Assembly: GCA_018340805.1 (NCBI GenBank)
Contig: JACMZG010000008.1
Location: 73,376,496 to 73,440,495, forward strand
Source: Microvelia longipes
Lineage: Eukaryota; Arthropoda; Insecta; Hemiptera; Veliidae
Reading direction: 5' to 3'
Length of the DNA stretch: 64,000 nucleotides
The notes beneath the pieces were generated by a model, which ran no database searches, was not told the DNA's origin, and worked only from the letters and a program-made list of their open reading frames with translations. Below, piece after piece: positions 34,301 to 45,354 of this stretch (the stretch's first letter is position 1; every line of letters begins with the position of its first letter). Both the position numbers and the translations under genes were made by a program.

Positions 34301-34460
34301 ATTTCTTAACCCGGTTTGCAGAGTCAGTATTTAAAAAAAAATGGCAAAATTCAAGGTTAAATTTTGTAGTGGGAAAATAGTCTTAATATATGTATTTTGG
34401 GGAGCTGAATAAAATAAAACTGGTCCGGAGTCGATACGATTAATCTAAGTTGACCAAAAT
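34300..34460 (+). repeat. Family-B fragment
   Basis: AACCCGGTTTGCAGAGTCAG, CAAAATTCAAGGTTAA and CTGGTCCGGAGTCGATACGA follow the family-B order, with more divergence. Confidence 0.55.
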
Positions 34461-34674
34461 GTAAATAAGAACTAAAGGTTGTTAAAAGGGAAAATTAAAT
34501 AAAGGTGGTGTTATTTATCTTTATTTAGATCAACAATATAGTAAAACCAGTTTATGCATCAACAAAAAAACCTTAAATAACCAGAAAATACTTAGTTTAC
34601 AAAAAAAATGATTACTCTGGAATTTAGTAGAGAGTAAAGAAGACCTTTAGTACTATGAAGTGTTTCATAACCAT

Positions 34675-34745
34675 TATCTTCTTATTGGTTAAGTGGTAAG
34701 AGTACTAGGCTTCAAATCTAGAGAACCCGTGTTCGTGTTTTGGTG
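34675..34745 (+). other. tRNA-like sequence
   Basis: GGTTAAGTGGTAAGAGTACT resembles a D arm with box A. CTAGG-CTTCAAA-TCTAG forms an anticodon arm with TCA in the anticodon place. GTGTTCGTG is a poor box B and the T stem does not close. The acceptor stem is absent. It is a tRNA-derived pseudogene or SINE head, not a convincing tRNA gene. Confidence 0.35.
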
Positions 34746-34854
34746 GATACTTATAATTGTTATGGAGATTTCTTTAAATTTTCGTCACAAATATTACTGT
34801 AAATAATTATTTGGGCACGTAATTAATAATTATTTGGGGGTCAAAATTTATTTG

Positions 34855-34857
<3 letters not shown>

Positions 34858-34949
<92 letters not shown>
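34858..34949. repeat. TA microsatellite
   Basis: About 90 bp of nearly pure TA. Confidence 0.95.
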
Positions 34950-34952
<3 letters not shown>

Positions 34953-36105
34953 TAACACCTGATCCATTGAGGAGGGGAGGTTATAGCACTCGGTTTGTCT
35001 ATTTGTACAGTCACACTGGCAGCTAAAATTATATTTTACACGCATACAACATGGCCAAAACCACTTAAGAGGTGCTAAATTTATTTGAAATGGCTAATTC
35101 AGGGATAATCTCGGTTTTGTAATTTTAGCGCAAACACAAAACTTTTTCAATATTTTACCTACAGAATATATGATAACACCAATCTTACGTTATAAACTGT
35201 CTTAGAATTTTTAATCTATAAATAACCAATAAAGCATACTATGATAGATCCGCGATCTTTGAACCAAAGACTTCCAAGTTTATAAAACTTAAGAATTAGG
35301 TGTAATATATTCAATGTGCAAGACAGAAAATGAATTCCAGTTAAAAAAAGAAGGGAGTAGAGGTTTTTTAAATTGCATGCTTCAAGTTAAAACGTCGGAC
35401 AGGTCCAGTATCGTTAACAACTTGTGATTTCCATCTTTGGTTTTCGAAGTTTCACTATTGAGAAAGTAGAAAAGGTTAAGGGCCTAGAAAATAATTTAAA
35501 AAGGTAAAAACCAAATTGAAAGAATCATTACCATATAGCGATGAAGAAGATACTAATTAACAGAAAATAAATTCCTGTTTTATGTTAAAAATACTTTTAG
35601 TGTATTTGGTACAATAATATATTCCTTAACTGATGTACTCAAATTTAAAAGAATAAAGAGTTTTGTGCAATGGTTTTCGATTTCACGTAAAATTGATAAT
35701 GTTTAAAGATTTGCGAATTTAAACTAAAATGTTACAAGTAAAGAACAGAGGTAAGTAGAGTAATTTCCCCTTAAAAGGAATAAAAATTAACTTGAGCTAT
35801 GTTTGTTGGTGGGTTTGGGGCTAATTTTGGCCCGTTTGTGAAAATTAGGGATGGAATGTAAATCATGTCGGAAAGTAGTTAACTTTCCGCTTTACTCTTT
35901 GGGCGCATACGGTTTGACACTTGCCTTAAAACTTTTAGATCTTTAGAGATTTATTGTTTGAACCAAGCACGAAAACCTTTGTTTTTATCGTTTTACTTAA
36001 CAAGAGACCATTTATTAATCATTTTAAAAATACACACATGTACTTGCAACTGACTTTGTGTATTTAAATTAAATTTTATCGTCAAAACTATAAAAAATGC
36101 TATTC
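34950..36105. other. No gene recognised
   Basis: Unique sequence. No frame over 60 codons has a recognisable domain. Confidence 0.4.
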
Positions 36106-36109
36106 TTAC

Positions 36110-36469
36110 TTAAGGGGATCCCGCAAAGAGTGGGGGTAAAAATCAATTAAACGGAAATATCTCTGGTTCTATGCAAAATATCAAAATTCTAAGACGGTAC
36201 TTCACTTCTAATTTTTATTCTGCACATTTTAAGACTCATTTCAACCTTCTGGAGCAAAAAACAGTGGTGCAATTTGAGAACTACAATTTTTAAAGTAGTT
36301 CTCAAATTGCGCCACTGTTGTTTGCTCCAGAAGGTTGAAATGATTCTTAAAATGTGCAGAATGAAAATTAGAAGTGAAGTACCGTCTTAGAATTTTGATA
36401 TTTTGCCGAGAACCGGAGATATTTCCATTTAAGTGATTTTTACCCCCCCTCTTTGCAGGATCGCCTTAA
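36110..36469. mobile_element. TTAA-bounded near-perfect hairpin MITE (360 bp)
   Basis: Arms of ~170 bp mirror each other with few mismatches (CAAAATTCTAAGACGGTACT, CACATTTTAAGA, CAACCTTCTGGAGCAAA and AGTTCTCAAATTG in mirrored order) around a loop of about 15 bp at ~36285-36297. Both ends begin TTAAGG.GATCC.GCAAAGAG. TTAA at 36110-36113 and 36466-36469 is the target used by piggyBac-type elements, so a piggyBac-related MITE is the likeliest class. Confidence 0.85.
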
Positions 36470-37300
36470 ATAACACAAAAATAAAAATAGCGTCACCATC
36501 GTTCCCACCTTATCAATATCGTACTTTAGGTAATCAACATTGTTGCTTAATCAGCTATTATATTGTTTGTCATTTCAATCAAAAATCTATTATTTTAAAA
36601 TTATATTGTTAAAATTAAAGCAAAAACACACGTAACGAGAGACACACAATCGTAACGACGGACAGACACATACAAACAGACACACTCTCACACACTGAGA
36701 AAAATTTCTGGCATCTCACAATGAAAAAACATTGGGTTTAACCTAAATTTCTAGAAAAACCAAGGACGACTAAATGTTTGCTGGGTCTGCTAAATGAAAA
36801 TAGTTAGGAGAGTTTATAGGATTTGTCTAAACTGTTCAGTTGAGGGGTTTAGTAGTTATGACTATGCATTTATTGGAAATTCTAGTGATCTTAACTATAA
36901 ATAGTTGGTGATTATTACTGATGTAACTGATTTTTCTGTTACCCCCAACTCTCTGTTTAGTTAGACCCAGTGAAATTTTACTCCAATATGGACTTTTCTG
37001 GTTAAGTGCAAATTATATATTTAGTTGGTCCCAACGTAATAGTAACTAAACTTCAATAACTTCTAGTTGCTCCATTAACCTTCTGGTAGTTTATACTGTA
37101 ATTTTTTGCTACTACCATTACTTTCTGGTAAGTCCTACTATACTTTCTGGTATGTTTTACTATACTTTCTGGTTACTACTACTTCTATTGAAGTAGGGTC
37201 TGGTATACTTTTTGGTAGATTCTACTACACTATAGTAGAGATCTCCTAGAGTATCTACTATACATTGTAGTTGCCTTTACTAATTTGCCAGTAGACCCTT

Positions 37301-37542
37301 CATTTTAGTAGTGTCAGATGTGCACTTAGTTTTTTAGTTTAGTGGCTTATCGTTGATTATTGATTAATGTTTATGTTTAACAAAGAATAGGTACATTTGC
37401 TACATTTAGATAACTGAAACAAATATCACAAATATCTATACATGGAACAAATTTACGCATATTCTTTGTTAAATATAAACATTAATTAATAATCATAAAC
37501 ACTTAGCCACAAACTAAGTGCACATCTGACACTAGTGAAATG
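37301..37542. mobile_element. Nested hairpin MITE
   Basis: GTGTCAGATGTGCACTTAGT with AAACATTAAT-type inner arm is mirrored at the right (ACTAAGTGCACATCTGACAC). The arms are ~85 bp and the spacer ~70 bp. Confidence 0.8.
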
Positions 37543-37796
37543 AAATAGTGCAGGTGTTAGGAAAATAGTAAATAAAACATACAATATTCCAAGTCCATGG
37601 AGGTGTTTTGTAACTTATATAAAAAACAGAACTGATTACATCAAATTTTTATTAAAAATTGAAAAAGAACATTACACAAATATATCATACGGGAAATTAT
37701 GCAATTATCAAAAGATCATCATTAAAAAAATACAAAATATATAAACAAGTACAATTAACTTTAATGAATGCAGCAAATGAATCCAATTATACATTG

Positions 37797-38050
37797 CTTG
37801 TGTAAAGGGAACTTCGTTTTGATGGTGTAGTTAACTTCAGGTGTAGGCTAAATGTCTTGTATTCATCTATAGAATCCAAAATGTGCAATAAAACACTTCC
37901 AATTTACTTTTTTACATTTTCCCCAAAAACCTGTACAAAACGAAGTTCCCTTTCCTAAAGAAAAGTTCCCCAGGTTTCATTAAATTATGTCAAACAGTTC
38001 AAAATTTAAGGAGGGGAGGGGGAGACTTTTGGACCACCCTGTATATCATA
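37797..38050. mobile_element. Repeat with AAAGGGAACTTCGTTTT inverted pair
   Basis: AAAGGGAACTTCGTTTT (37805) is mirrored at 37936-37953. The right part (TTTCATTAAATTATGTCAAA, GGAGGGGAGGGGGAGACTTT, TGGACCACCCTGTATA) recurs as its complement at 38935-39080, so one family is present in both orientations. Confidence 0.6.
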
Positions 38051-38934
38051 ACATTCATATTTATTGACTTAATTAAATTAATTAAGTTAATAAATATGAT
38101 ATTTTATAACAATAATTTTAATAATATGCCATATTTACAATTATTATCTTTACTATTACAATTATTATCTTTGTTCACATAAAAAAGCACTTCACAGCTC
38201 AATCAACGAAAACGCACAAAAAATGTTACAATTAAAATTAAAACACTTAAATTGCAATATTGAATATAGGAGTTCATGAAGACAATATGCACACGACGCA
38301 GCTAGAAACCGGAATGGTTCTGGGGGTACGCGTCTTGTCTATTCCCATGCTGGGGTGGGGAGTCAGATATTACCTCTAACCAAGCCTACTATTGGATTCC
38401 ACTAAACACTTGTCTTTTCAATTAAATGTTCTGTTACATCCTTCTAAATTGTTTTAAGTCTACCAGAACTACGTACGATTCTAGAATTTCTAGTAGACAC
38501 TACCTGCCTTTACAATTTTTCTTGACTTTAACTGGAATTTAGTTAAAAAACAAAATAATACATTTAAAACGACAAATTTCTTGTCGATTTCAACAAAAAG
38601 GCGCAGTAATGTGTCGTACCATGGCCTCGCAGGCTCAAATTTCCAACAAATTTGTATGTTACACAAGTTTTGTATAACATGTATGTCTCTATATTGCCAA
38701 AAGCCAGTTTAAATAATCAATTTGTATTTAATTTATTTTCCAATAAATATTTCAAATTAACTTTGGCCCCATTCTCAACAGTTTTTCCACATGACTATTA
38801 AATAAGTTGGTTTTGAAAAATCGTATACCTATGAAATTTAAAAAAACTACTTGACCACGCAGCTAGTGAACCACCTTTAATCAGTGGCGTATCCAACCGA
38901 GAGATCTGGAGGAGGCACATTAAAAAAATTGACG

Positions 38935-39080
38935 GCCGGGGGGGGGGGGGGGTCGAGCGAGTATATACAGGGGGGTCTAAAAGTCTCTCCCCTCTTAAAA
39001 TTTGAAACGTTTGACATGATTTAATGAAACCTGAGGTACTTTTCTTGTGTAAAGGGAACTTCGTTTTGATGGTGTAGTAC
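38935..39080. mobile_element. Second, inverted copy of the 37797-38050 family
   Basis: A poly-G run, then CAGGGGGGTCTAAAAGTCTC, CATGATTTAATGAAACCTG and AAAGGGAACTTCGTTTTGAT. The order and orientation are reversed relative to the first copy's right part. Confidence 0.6.
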
Positions 39081-39739
39081 ATTTTGCGTCTTCTATTCAA
39101 TATCCAAACGCTGTATATAATGTTTTAGCGAATTTTTAATTTAAAAAATTACGCTAATGAACGTTGTCCATTTTTAGGACAAGTAACAATTGAAACCGGC
39201 AAAATTAATGTTGATTATATTCCTTTCAGTAATTAATAAATTAATTTTTAATTTAGTTGAGGAATCTAGTACTTATTTTTTATATAGTTAAAATAACGGT
39301 ATGAGCCGTATTAACATCTATACTTAAATAAATTTTGCCATTCAACTTAACCAGATACTTGATTAAAATGAAGTATTCGGACTTAACTACATTGTTCAGT
39401 TAATCCTTAAACAATATATAGGACTTCACTAATTGGTTCTTTGCCTTTACTAAAATGTAGTTAAAGAAAAAAATAATAATAATAACTAAACGTGTATAGT
39501 AACGGCAACTACCGTCATTTATGGAAACTCACTATTTAGTCTTTGTACTTAAATAAATCATATTTATTACAGCTAAATCGCACTGAACTAAAATCACTTA
39601 GTTGCAACATCTACGCGACTGTTGCTGGATTGCCTAGCCAATAGATAACTGCAATGAATTTCCAATTAAACCCAATGAAGTGCCTCCTAACTACATTTAG
39701 TTAAACAAAAAAAGTCTTAATTTTTCTCAGTGCACACAC

Positions 39740-40440
39740 GTGTGAGATGGTATCTGGCACACAGTGAGATAAAATAAACTAGAAAAAAAATACAAAAATA
39801 CTTATAATTGTGCGCCTTACCGACAGACACACACACAAGTACAGACGGACACATGCATACGTAGTAGCAAACACATACACCCGTTCACTTATTTAAAATT
39901 AAAAAAAAATACATAATAATCAAAAAAATATATAAATAAATAATTAAAGAGCATAAATAAATAATAAAAATAATATTAAAAAAATATAATAACAAGAGAG
40001 GAAATGTACGTAATAGTTAAAGTATAATATTTTTAAATACCTCATGTTTATTGTAATATAACTAAACATACAGACAGACAGAAATAAAATTACAGAAAGT
40101 CTTACGAACATACACGTACAGACAGACACACACAAACACGTGTATATACCGACGAAAAACATGTTTTTAATAAAACTTCAGACAAATGATGCAAATAAAA
40201 TCGCTGTTTCGGATTTTTAGTGAAATCAGATTTTTTTTCATATATACCTCCTCAAATCCTTTTTCATGATCCTTTTTCATGTACAAATAAGAAAATATAC
40301 GAATGAATTAAAAGATTATAAGTACAATTTTCCAAACACAATCGGTATGCCTCTAAATAGATATTATTCCAATGATTTTGTTTTTTAACTCACCTAGTTC
40401 AGAGTATAACTGCATTGAGATTTCAAACGATGTAAAAGTT
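39740..40440. other. No gene recognised; CA/GACA-rich low complexity
   Basis: ACAGACAGACACACACAAAC-type runs near 39820-39860 and 40070-40140. No domain. Confidence 0.4.
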
Positions 40441-40690
40441 AAGTAAATGAAGATAATAAATCTGGTTGGTTTATACAGACGTGGAAACGGGGGGACGGTA
40501 AGCCAGCGTACAATTCTAGAGGCGTCAATGTTTCCCTTCGTGACCAAAACCTTAACAAAGAGAACAACTTGCTGCAAATACCACACTATCACAGTTTTTT
40601 TTAAAAAAAACTGTACTTATTCCATTTTACACCCAAACGTGGTGACCGATGGTCATTTCATGATTTCAGATTTCTTTATCTCGTTTACAG

Positions 40691-40810
40691 ATCAGAAGTG
40701 GACAAGGAGAGCTCGTGCTCGACCAGCGCCTTGTAGATCAGCCAACGAAACTGATCAACTCACTCTGTAAAATCGATACGTCTTGGGCAACTAAAAAACA
40801 AAAAAAGTAA
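40691..40810 (+). CDS. Possible terminal exon, unidentified protein
   Basis: A pyrimidine-rich acceptor (TTTCTTTATCTCGTTTACAG, ending 40690) precedes an open stretch of 39 codons closed by TAA at 40808-40810. Its translation (start IRSGQGELVLDQRLVDQP, end WATKKQKK) has ordinary protein composition. The local GC is higher than the surroundings. I do not recognise the protein. No partner exon was found with confidence, although an ACG/GTAAGC donor lies at 40497. Chance remains possible. Confidence 0.25.
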   Translation: MRSGQGELVLDQRLVDQPTKLINSLCKIDTSWATKKQKK

Positions 40811-40819
40811 ATTCAATTA

Positions 40820-41400
40820 AATATAATTTTATTCTAGTTTATTTATAAACATATTTATAGGATGTTTTAAGTGGAATCGGAATGATTAAGTTTATTTCGC
40901 TCAAGACAAATTTAAGAATACATAACTCATTAATAAAGAATATAAAACAAAGCTAAAATTGTTTTAGGAATTAAGAAAAATTCAGGCAGCAAGTTTAAGC
41001 AGTTTAAGGCAGCAAGAAAAAGAAGGCATTTTTCTTTTGGTTGTCCACAGGGATGACGATTAATTCAGCATTATTTAACTCGACAGTCTAGTAAGATTAT
41101 ACATCTGCAGAAAAATGAAGCAAAGTTTTTAAATAAAAAAAAACAAAAAAGCAGCAAAGATTAATCTAAAACTTTTTTAGGGTAGCAACAAATAAAAATA
41201 ATTGACTTCTAATGATATGTTTATGAGAACACGTATACTGCTGTCAGAAGCTAAAAAATCCTAACTAAGATTTTAGCCGAAAAAGAAAATTTTTGCATGT
41301 ATAGGGTTTATATGCAAAAATTATATCCCTATATGAGAGTAGGTTATTCTTGGAGGTTTAATAAAAACATAGGTAAAATATGTTCTAAAGTTTTTGCTTG
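40820..41400. other. No gene recognised
   Basis: AT-rich sequence with a short CAGCAAG duplication near 40987-41020. Confidence 0.35.
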
Positions 41401-41404
41401 TTGA

Positions 41405-41935
41405 TGTTTTGTACGATCAAAGATGGTTGAACAGGGTTAGAGGTGGTTACAGAGTGTTAAAATCAGGATGTTAGAGGTAGTTTAAGATGGTTACTGTGGG
41501 TTAGAGATAGTTAAGATAGTTAGAGGAGGTAATTATTAGTTAAAATGGTTTTAGATGTAGTTACAATGGGTTAGAAGTAGTTTGAGAAGATTATTGGGAG
41601 TTAGAGGTTGATACAGTTCATTAAATAGGCGTTAAAGGTGGTTAGAGACGGTTACTGTGAGTTTGAGTTGGTTATAGATGGAATGCATGTGGTTTAAGGC
41701 GGTTAGGAATGGTTACAGGTGGTTAGAGGAGATTTGGGATAGACACAAGAGGTTAAAAATAGTTTAAGATAGATAAGAGTTGTAATAGGCGGTAAAAGAA
41801 GAATTTCAAGTACATAAAAAATTGTTTAAAGTGGTTAGAAGTACTTACAGACGGTAAGAAGTATTTAGAAGTTTTCAGGGAGGTGGCTGGAGATGGTTAA
41901 CGGGGATTAGAGATGGTTAGACGTAGTTTGGCTTA
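41405..41935 (+). repeat. Degenerate GGTTA-based minisatellite
   Basis: Dozens of imperfect GGTTAGAGGTGGTTACAG-like words at 10-30 bp spacing. Strongly strand-asymmetric (G and T on +, few C). Confidence 0.75.
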
Positions 41936-42109
41936 AACACGTAGAGTCATATTAGCGTTTTCCTCTCACTCAACTGATCTACTCCAGAGTTTGTACACAC
42001 TCAATCACCTGACAGCGGCACATATGACTAGTTCACAGTGTGCCAAGTTCATCTAGCCCAATCTGACCCTATCTAAACTAATTAATCCTGAATTTTAACG
42101 TTTTTTTTT

Positions 42110-42235
42110 AAATTTTGCCGGCTCAGCAAATCGGGTTAATGACGGCAATACAGCTTGGTTTTCGATAGGGTTCGTGTCCTTCACAAGGTTGGTTTTTGTA
42201 CATAGATTGATTTAAAAAAAATCAGTTCGAGAAAA
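42110..42235 (-). repeat. Family-B fragment
   Basis: The complement of GTCATTAACCCGATTTGCTG, AACCCTATCGAAAACCAAG and AACCTTGTGAAGGACACGAA. It again lies beside a TA microsatellite. Confidence 0.65.
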
Positions 42236-42238
42236 AGA

Positions 42239-42240
<2 letters not shown>

Positions 42241-42310
<70 letters not shown>

Positions 42311-42366
42311 GTGTGTGTGTGTGTGTGTATGTGTGTTGTATGTGTGTGTGTGTGTGTGTATGTATA
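42241..42366. repeat. TA then TG microsatellite
   Basis: About 70 bp of TA followed by ~55 bp of TG with TA interruptions. Confidence 0.95.
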
Positions 42367-42599
42367 TAAAGTTTTGTAAAACGTATTTTTTCGTGATCAG
42401 GAACCTCTAAAACGGATTTTGGAAACATTGCCAGGCGGCTCCTTCCCACCACACGAGCCATCTCATAAGCGATTTTTTTTTCAAAGACAATTTTCTAAAA
42501 CCACGATTATATGATACATTGTTTATATGCATAAGAATTAAAACTAACAAAAACAAACCTGCCAAAATTGACCTCTTGTTTATTTTGGATAATAATGAC

Positions 42600-42665
42600 A
42601 TTTTGAGAACGAGCTAAGCGAGCGTTGAGAAAAGTTTATAATGTAAAGTTCCTAGGTACCCCATA
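42600..42665 (+). repeat. 5S-composite tail fragment
   Basis: GAGAACGAGCTAAGCGAGCG, GAGAAAAGTTTATAATG and AAGTTCCTAGGTACCCCAT follow the tail order without a 5S block. Confidence 0.5.
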
Positions 42666-42669
42666 CACG

Positions 42670-43380
42670 ATTTTTTAAATAAGAATAATAGGGAAACAAA
42701 TAGGTAACATGTATGTACAAATTCCAATTCATTCATTGTACAAATCAAGTCCATTTCAAATTGGTCCAAGTCCAAATTTTATCCAAACTAGCACTTAATT
42801 AATGGAATCGTTAAAAACAATCATTAAAATAACGAATAAATTGAAGTAACAAAATTCAAAACTTCAAATATTGCACGTTTAAATGGCACAAATGCTACCC
42901 ACACGTGCGTCACAACTCTGCAAGGCGCTCAGTGGGTTAGTTATACAAGACAGATTAATATACCAATCAACACACCCCTCGATCTCAAACTATCAATATA
43001 CACGAATTCAACCACATAATATTCATCCCACTTATGTGCATTGAAACTCGTTCTTAAGTTCATTCATTAAGTGATAGTTGAATACTATTGGCCTTCATCG
43101 TAATTATTTATTTGTGTAGTATATATTTTTTCTTTATTATTTTTATTTATTTTTGTTTTTATCATTGACTAAAATAGACATTGACTAATTACTAAGCCTT
43201 GAGCAATATGCATAAGCAATATAATGACAGGATATTATATCGGACTGTTATATGTATACTCATTATGAATACCAAATCACAATTTTTATGCATAACTATA
43301 TCTTTAATAAAGATTAAGCATAAGTAATAATGATAACTTAAGAATTATTTAAGAATTAAGTTTAATGAACTGTGAGAAAT
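42670..43380. other. No gene recognised
   Basis: Unique AT-rich DNA with a short CAAATTCCAATTCATTC-like local redundancy at 42718-42790. Confidence 0.35.
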
Positions 43381-43383
43381 CTT

Positions 43384-43562
43384 AATTAGGAAAAGTAATA
43401 ATGAAGACAGCAGTCCGAGTTTTGTTACATTAATTGTTTAGTTTTGCTTACTTGTTATTAGATTCACTGAGGATGACAAGCATCGCTTGTGCGAAAGCTC
43501 TGATAAAATAAATTAATCTAACAAAACTAGGACTGCTGTCATCATTATTATTTTTCCTTATT
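43384..43562. mobile_element. Hairpin MITE with Penelope-like inner sequence
   Basis: Arms of ~52 bp (GACAGCAGTCCGAGTTTTGT and mirror ACAAAACTAGGACTGCTGTC). Between them lies GAGGATGACAAGCATCGCTT followed by GTGCGAAAGC. Phrases of this type occur at retroelement 3' ends in arthropods, but this is only a resemblance. Confidence 0.75.
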
Positions 43563-43797
43563 ACGAATTATTGTTTAATATAGTTTAAAACCATTGTTTA
43601 TGTAAGATCTCTTCATAAGTCAAAATAAGTCAGTGTGGGTTAATGACATCACAAATATTCCTTTAACTATGGGGTTTAGGACATTAAAATGGTCGGTTTT
43701 TGTACCAAGCGTCATTTCGAATCAAGAAAGCGTTAGAATGTTATCCTATAGAAGCGTCTAAGAACAACTTATCATATATATACAATACATACATACA

Positions 43798-44036
43798 TAT
43801 CATCTGCCTCCGTGGCCGTGATCGTAAAGGCGTTCGATTTCGGCACCGGAGGTCCGGGGTTCGCAGCCCGGGCTATGCTCCAAGATTTTATAAATAGGAT
43901 TTGTTTTAAAAAGATTTCGCCAACTTTAATTAATTCTTAAAGTGTAGTAGATGCTGCCCACCTGAGGTAGTTCCAGCAGGATGAATACCCTGATGGGCCG
44001 AAAGGCCCTAAAACGAGCATTTATTTATTTTACATA
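43798..44036 (+). mobile_element. tRNA-derived SINE
   Basis: TGGCCGTGATCG (43812-43823) fits box A. GGTTCGCAGCC (43858-43868) fits box B with one mismatch, and the 35-bp spacing is right. CCTCCG/CCGGAGG and CCGGG/CCCGG arms are visible. A tRNA-unrelated body follows (ACCTGAGGTAGTTCCAGCAG, CTGATGGGCCGAAAGGCCC), ending in a TTTATTTATTTT tail at a TA microsatellite. Confidence 0.75.
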
Positions 44037-44052
44037 CATAAATATTTACACA

Positions 44053-44054
<2 letters not shown>

Positions 44055-44124
<70 letters not shown>
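44055..44124. repeat. TA microsatellite
   Basis: About 70 bp of pure TA directly after the SINE tail. Confidence 0.95.
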
Positions 44125-44125
<1 letters not shown>

Positions 44126-44279
44126 CATACATACATATACACATATATTGACTCCCCCTTCTCTCCTCCTCCATGAATATTATAAATTTGGTACAGCGAA
44201 AAGCCAAGGGCGTTTTATTTACGGCAAGATAAAAAGCAATTAAAGAACTACTACTACTTATAAACATAAAAAAAATATT

Positions 44280-44930
44280 TATAAACTAAATAAGGTATAT
44301 TAAATTAATACTTATTAGTTGCTCATTTTTATTCTTTATATTTAGAGACATGATTATGCCTTGAGGAGAAGGCAAAATATAGTCTTAGTGTAACTTGAAC
44401 ATAAGAAAAAAATTGTTAAATTATTAAAGTAAAAATTACTTTATTGTTGAACATAATGAGGATTAAAAAGGAGGATTCAACTCTTAATAAAACAGCTTAA
44501 ATTACAAAAACTATATTTGTACAACCCTGCTCAAGCATCTTTGTTTATAATTCATTAAATACATATATGGTAAAAATAATTTGAAAATCTTACACAATTC
44601 AATTATCAACAAAAGTCCCAGGAATGTAAAAAACAAAACAAAAGATTCCTTTTAATTAGTTGTTCTAATAGACAATGGAAAAGTAATGTTTGGACATATA
44701 AGGGCTATTTTAATAAGCTATACTTTTAAATAAGAAAAAGTCCCCTTAATTACGTATTATCATCTGCAATACGTGTCAGAATTCGTTCCTTGTAACCTTA
44801 GTTAATGGAGTCGTCAGGTTCTTTAACTTGATTTTTTACTTATGAAGTAGTATTAACATTAATGCTCTACGCAAAAGGACATTATTGCTTAAGGGGCACT
44901 GTTCGTTGAATATTGAAACATCGCAAAAAG
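44280..44930. other. No gene recognised
   Basis: AT-rich unique DNA up to the hAT-like MITE target duplication. Confidence 0.35.
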
Positions 44931-44939
44931 TAATCTGAA

Positions 44940-45271
44940 CATAGAAATATGCACTAGAGGGGGCATAGCCTATCTCAATTCATTGAGAGGCCTGAAACAT
45001 CTTTTTGGGGATCTCAGGGGCATCTGGAAAACCTCATTAAAACCACCTTCAAGAGTGAGCTAAAGTTATAATAAATCAATTGATTTTGGCTTCCCGCATA
45101 TTGTTTGTGTTTTAATTTGTATTTTTAACACTCTCCAATATAAGTTATTGTGATTTAGTAATACTGATTATTTGGTTGTATTTATAATCGAAGGGGGTCA
45201 GGTTACTTTTTCGCTGTTTTCGCTTTTTCACAATTTAACCAATAGGGCCCCTCTAGTAAAATATCTCTATG
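44940..45271 (+). mobile_element. hAT-like MITE with perfect 8-bp target duplication
   Basis: The ends CATAGAAATATGCACTAGAG and (complement) CATAGAGATATTTTACTAGA are inverted. AATCTGAA flanks both sides (44932-44939 and 45272-45279). CA-starting ends plus an 8-bp duplication fit the hAT superfamily. The interior shares TGAGAGGCCTGAAACATC and AACCTCATTAAAACCACCTT with copies at 57105 and 60258. Non-coding. Confidence 0.85.
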
Positions 45272-45354
45272 AATCTGAACACCTTTGACTATCAATATAA
45301 TATAAATAGGTATACCATGTTTTGTTTGGATACGACAAGTATCTACAGGTATTG

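Larger units (their letters stand above)
36693..39732. mobile_element. ~3 kb element with CACTGAGAAAAATT inverted ends
   Basis: CACTGAGAAAAATT at 36693-36706 is mirrored by AATTTTTCTCAGTG ending at 39732. The sequence inside each end is packed with short related words (TAGTT, CTAAATG, TACTTTCTGGTA on the left; TTAACTACATTTAGTTAA-like words on the right), like the subterminal repeats of CACTA elements. The left flank (CTCACA) and right flank (CACACA) are both in CA-rich runs, so no duplication can be judged. No transposase frame is seen. Smaller elements lie within it (37301-37542, 37797-38050, 38935-39080). Confidence 0.5.

Noticed and set aside
34675..34745. Functional tRNA with TCA anticodon (selenocysteine)
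   Set aside because: There is no acceptor stem, the T arm is poor, and the long extra arm expected of tRNA-Sec is absent.
43980..44012. CTGATGGGCCGAAAGGCCC inside the SINE as a second hammerhead
   Set aside because: The core reads CTGATGG instead of CTGATGA, and no stem III with a UH cleavage site follows.
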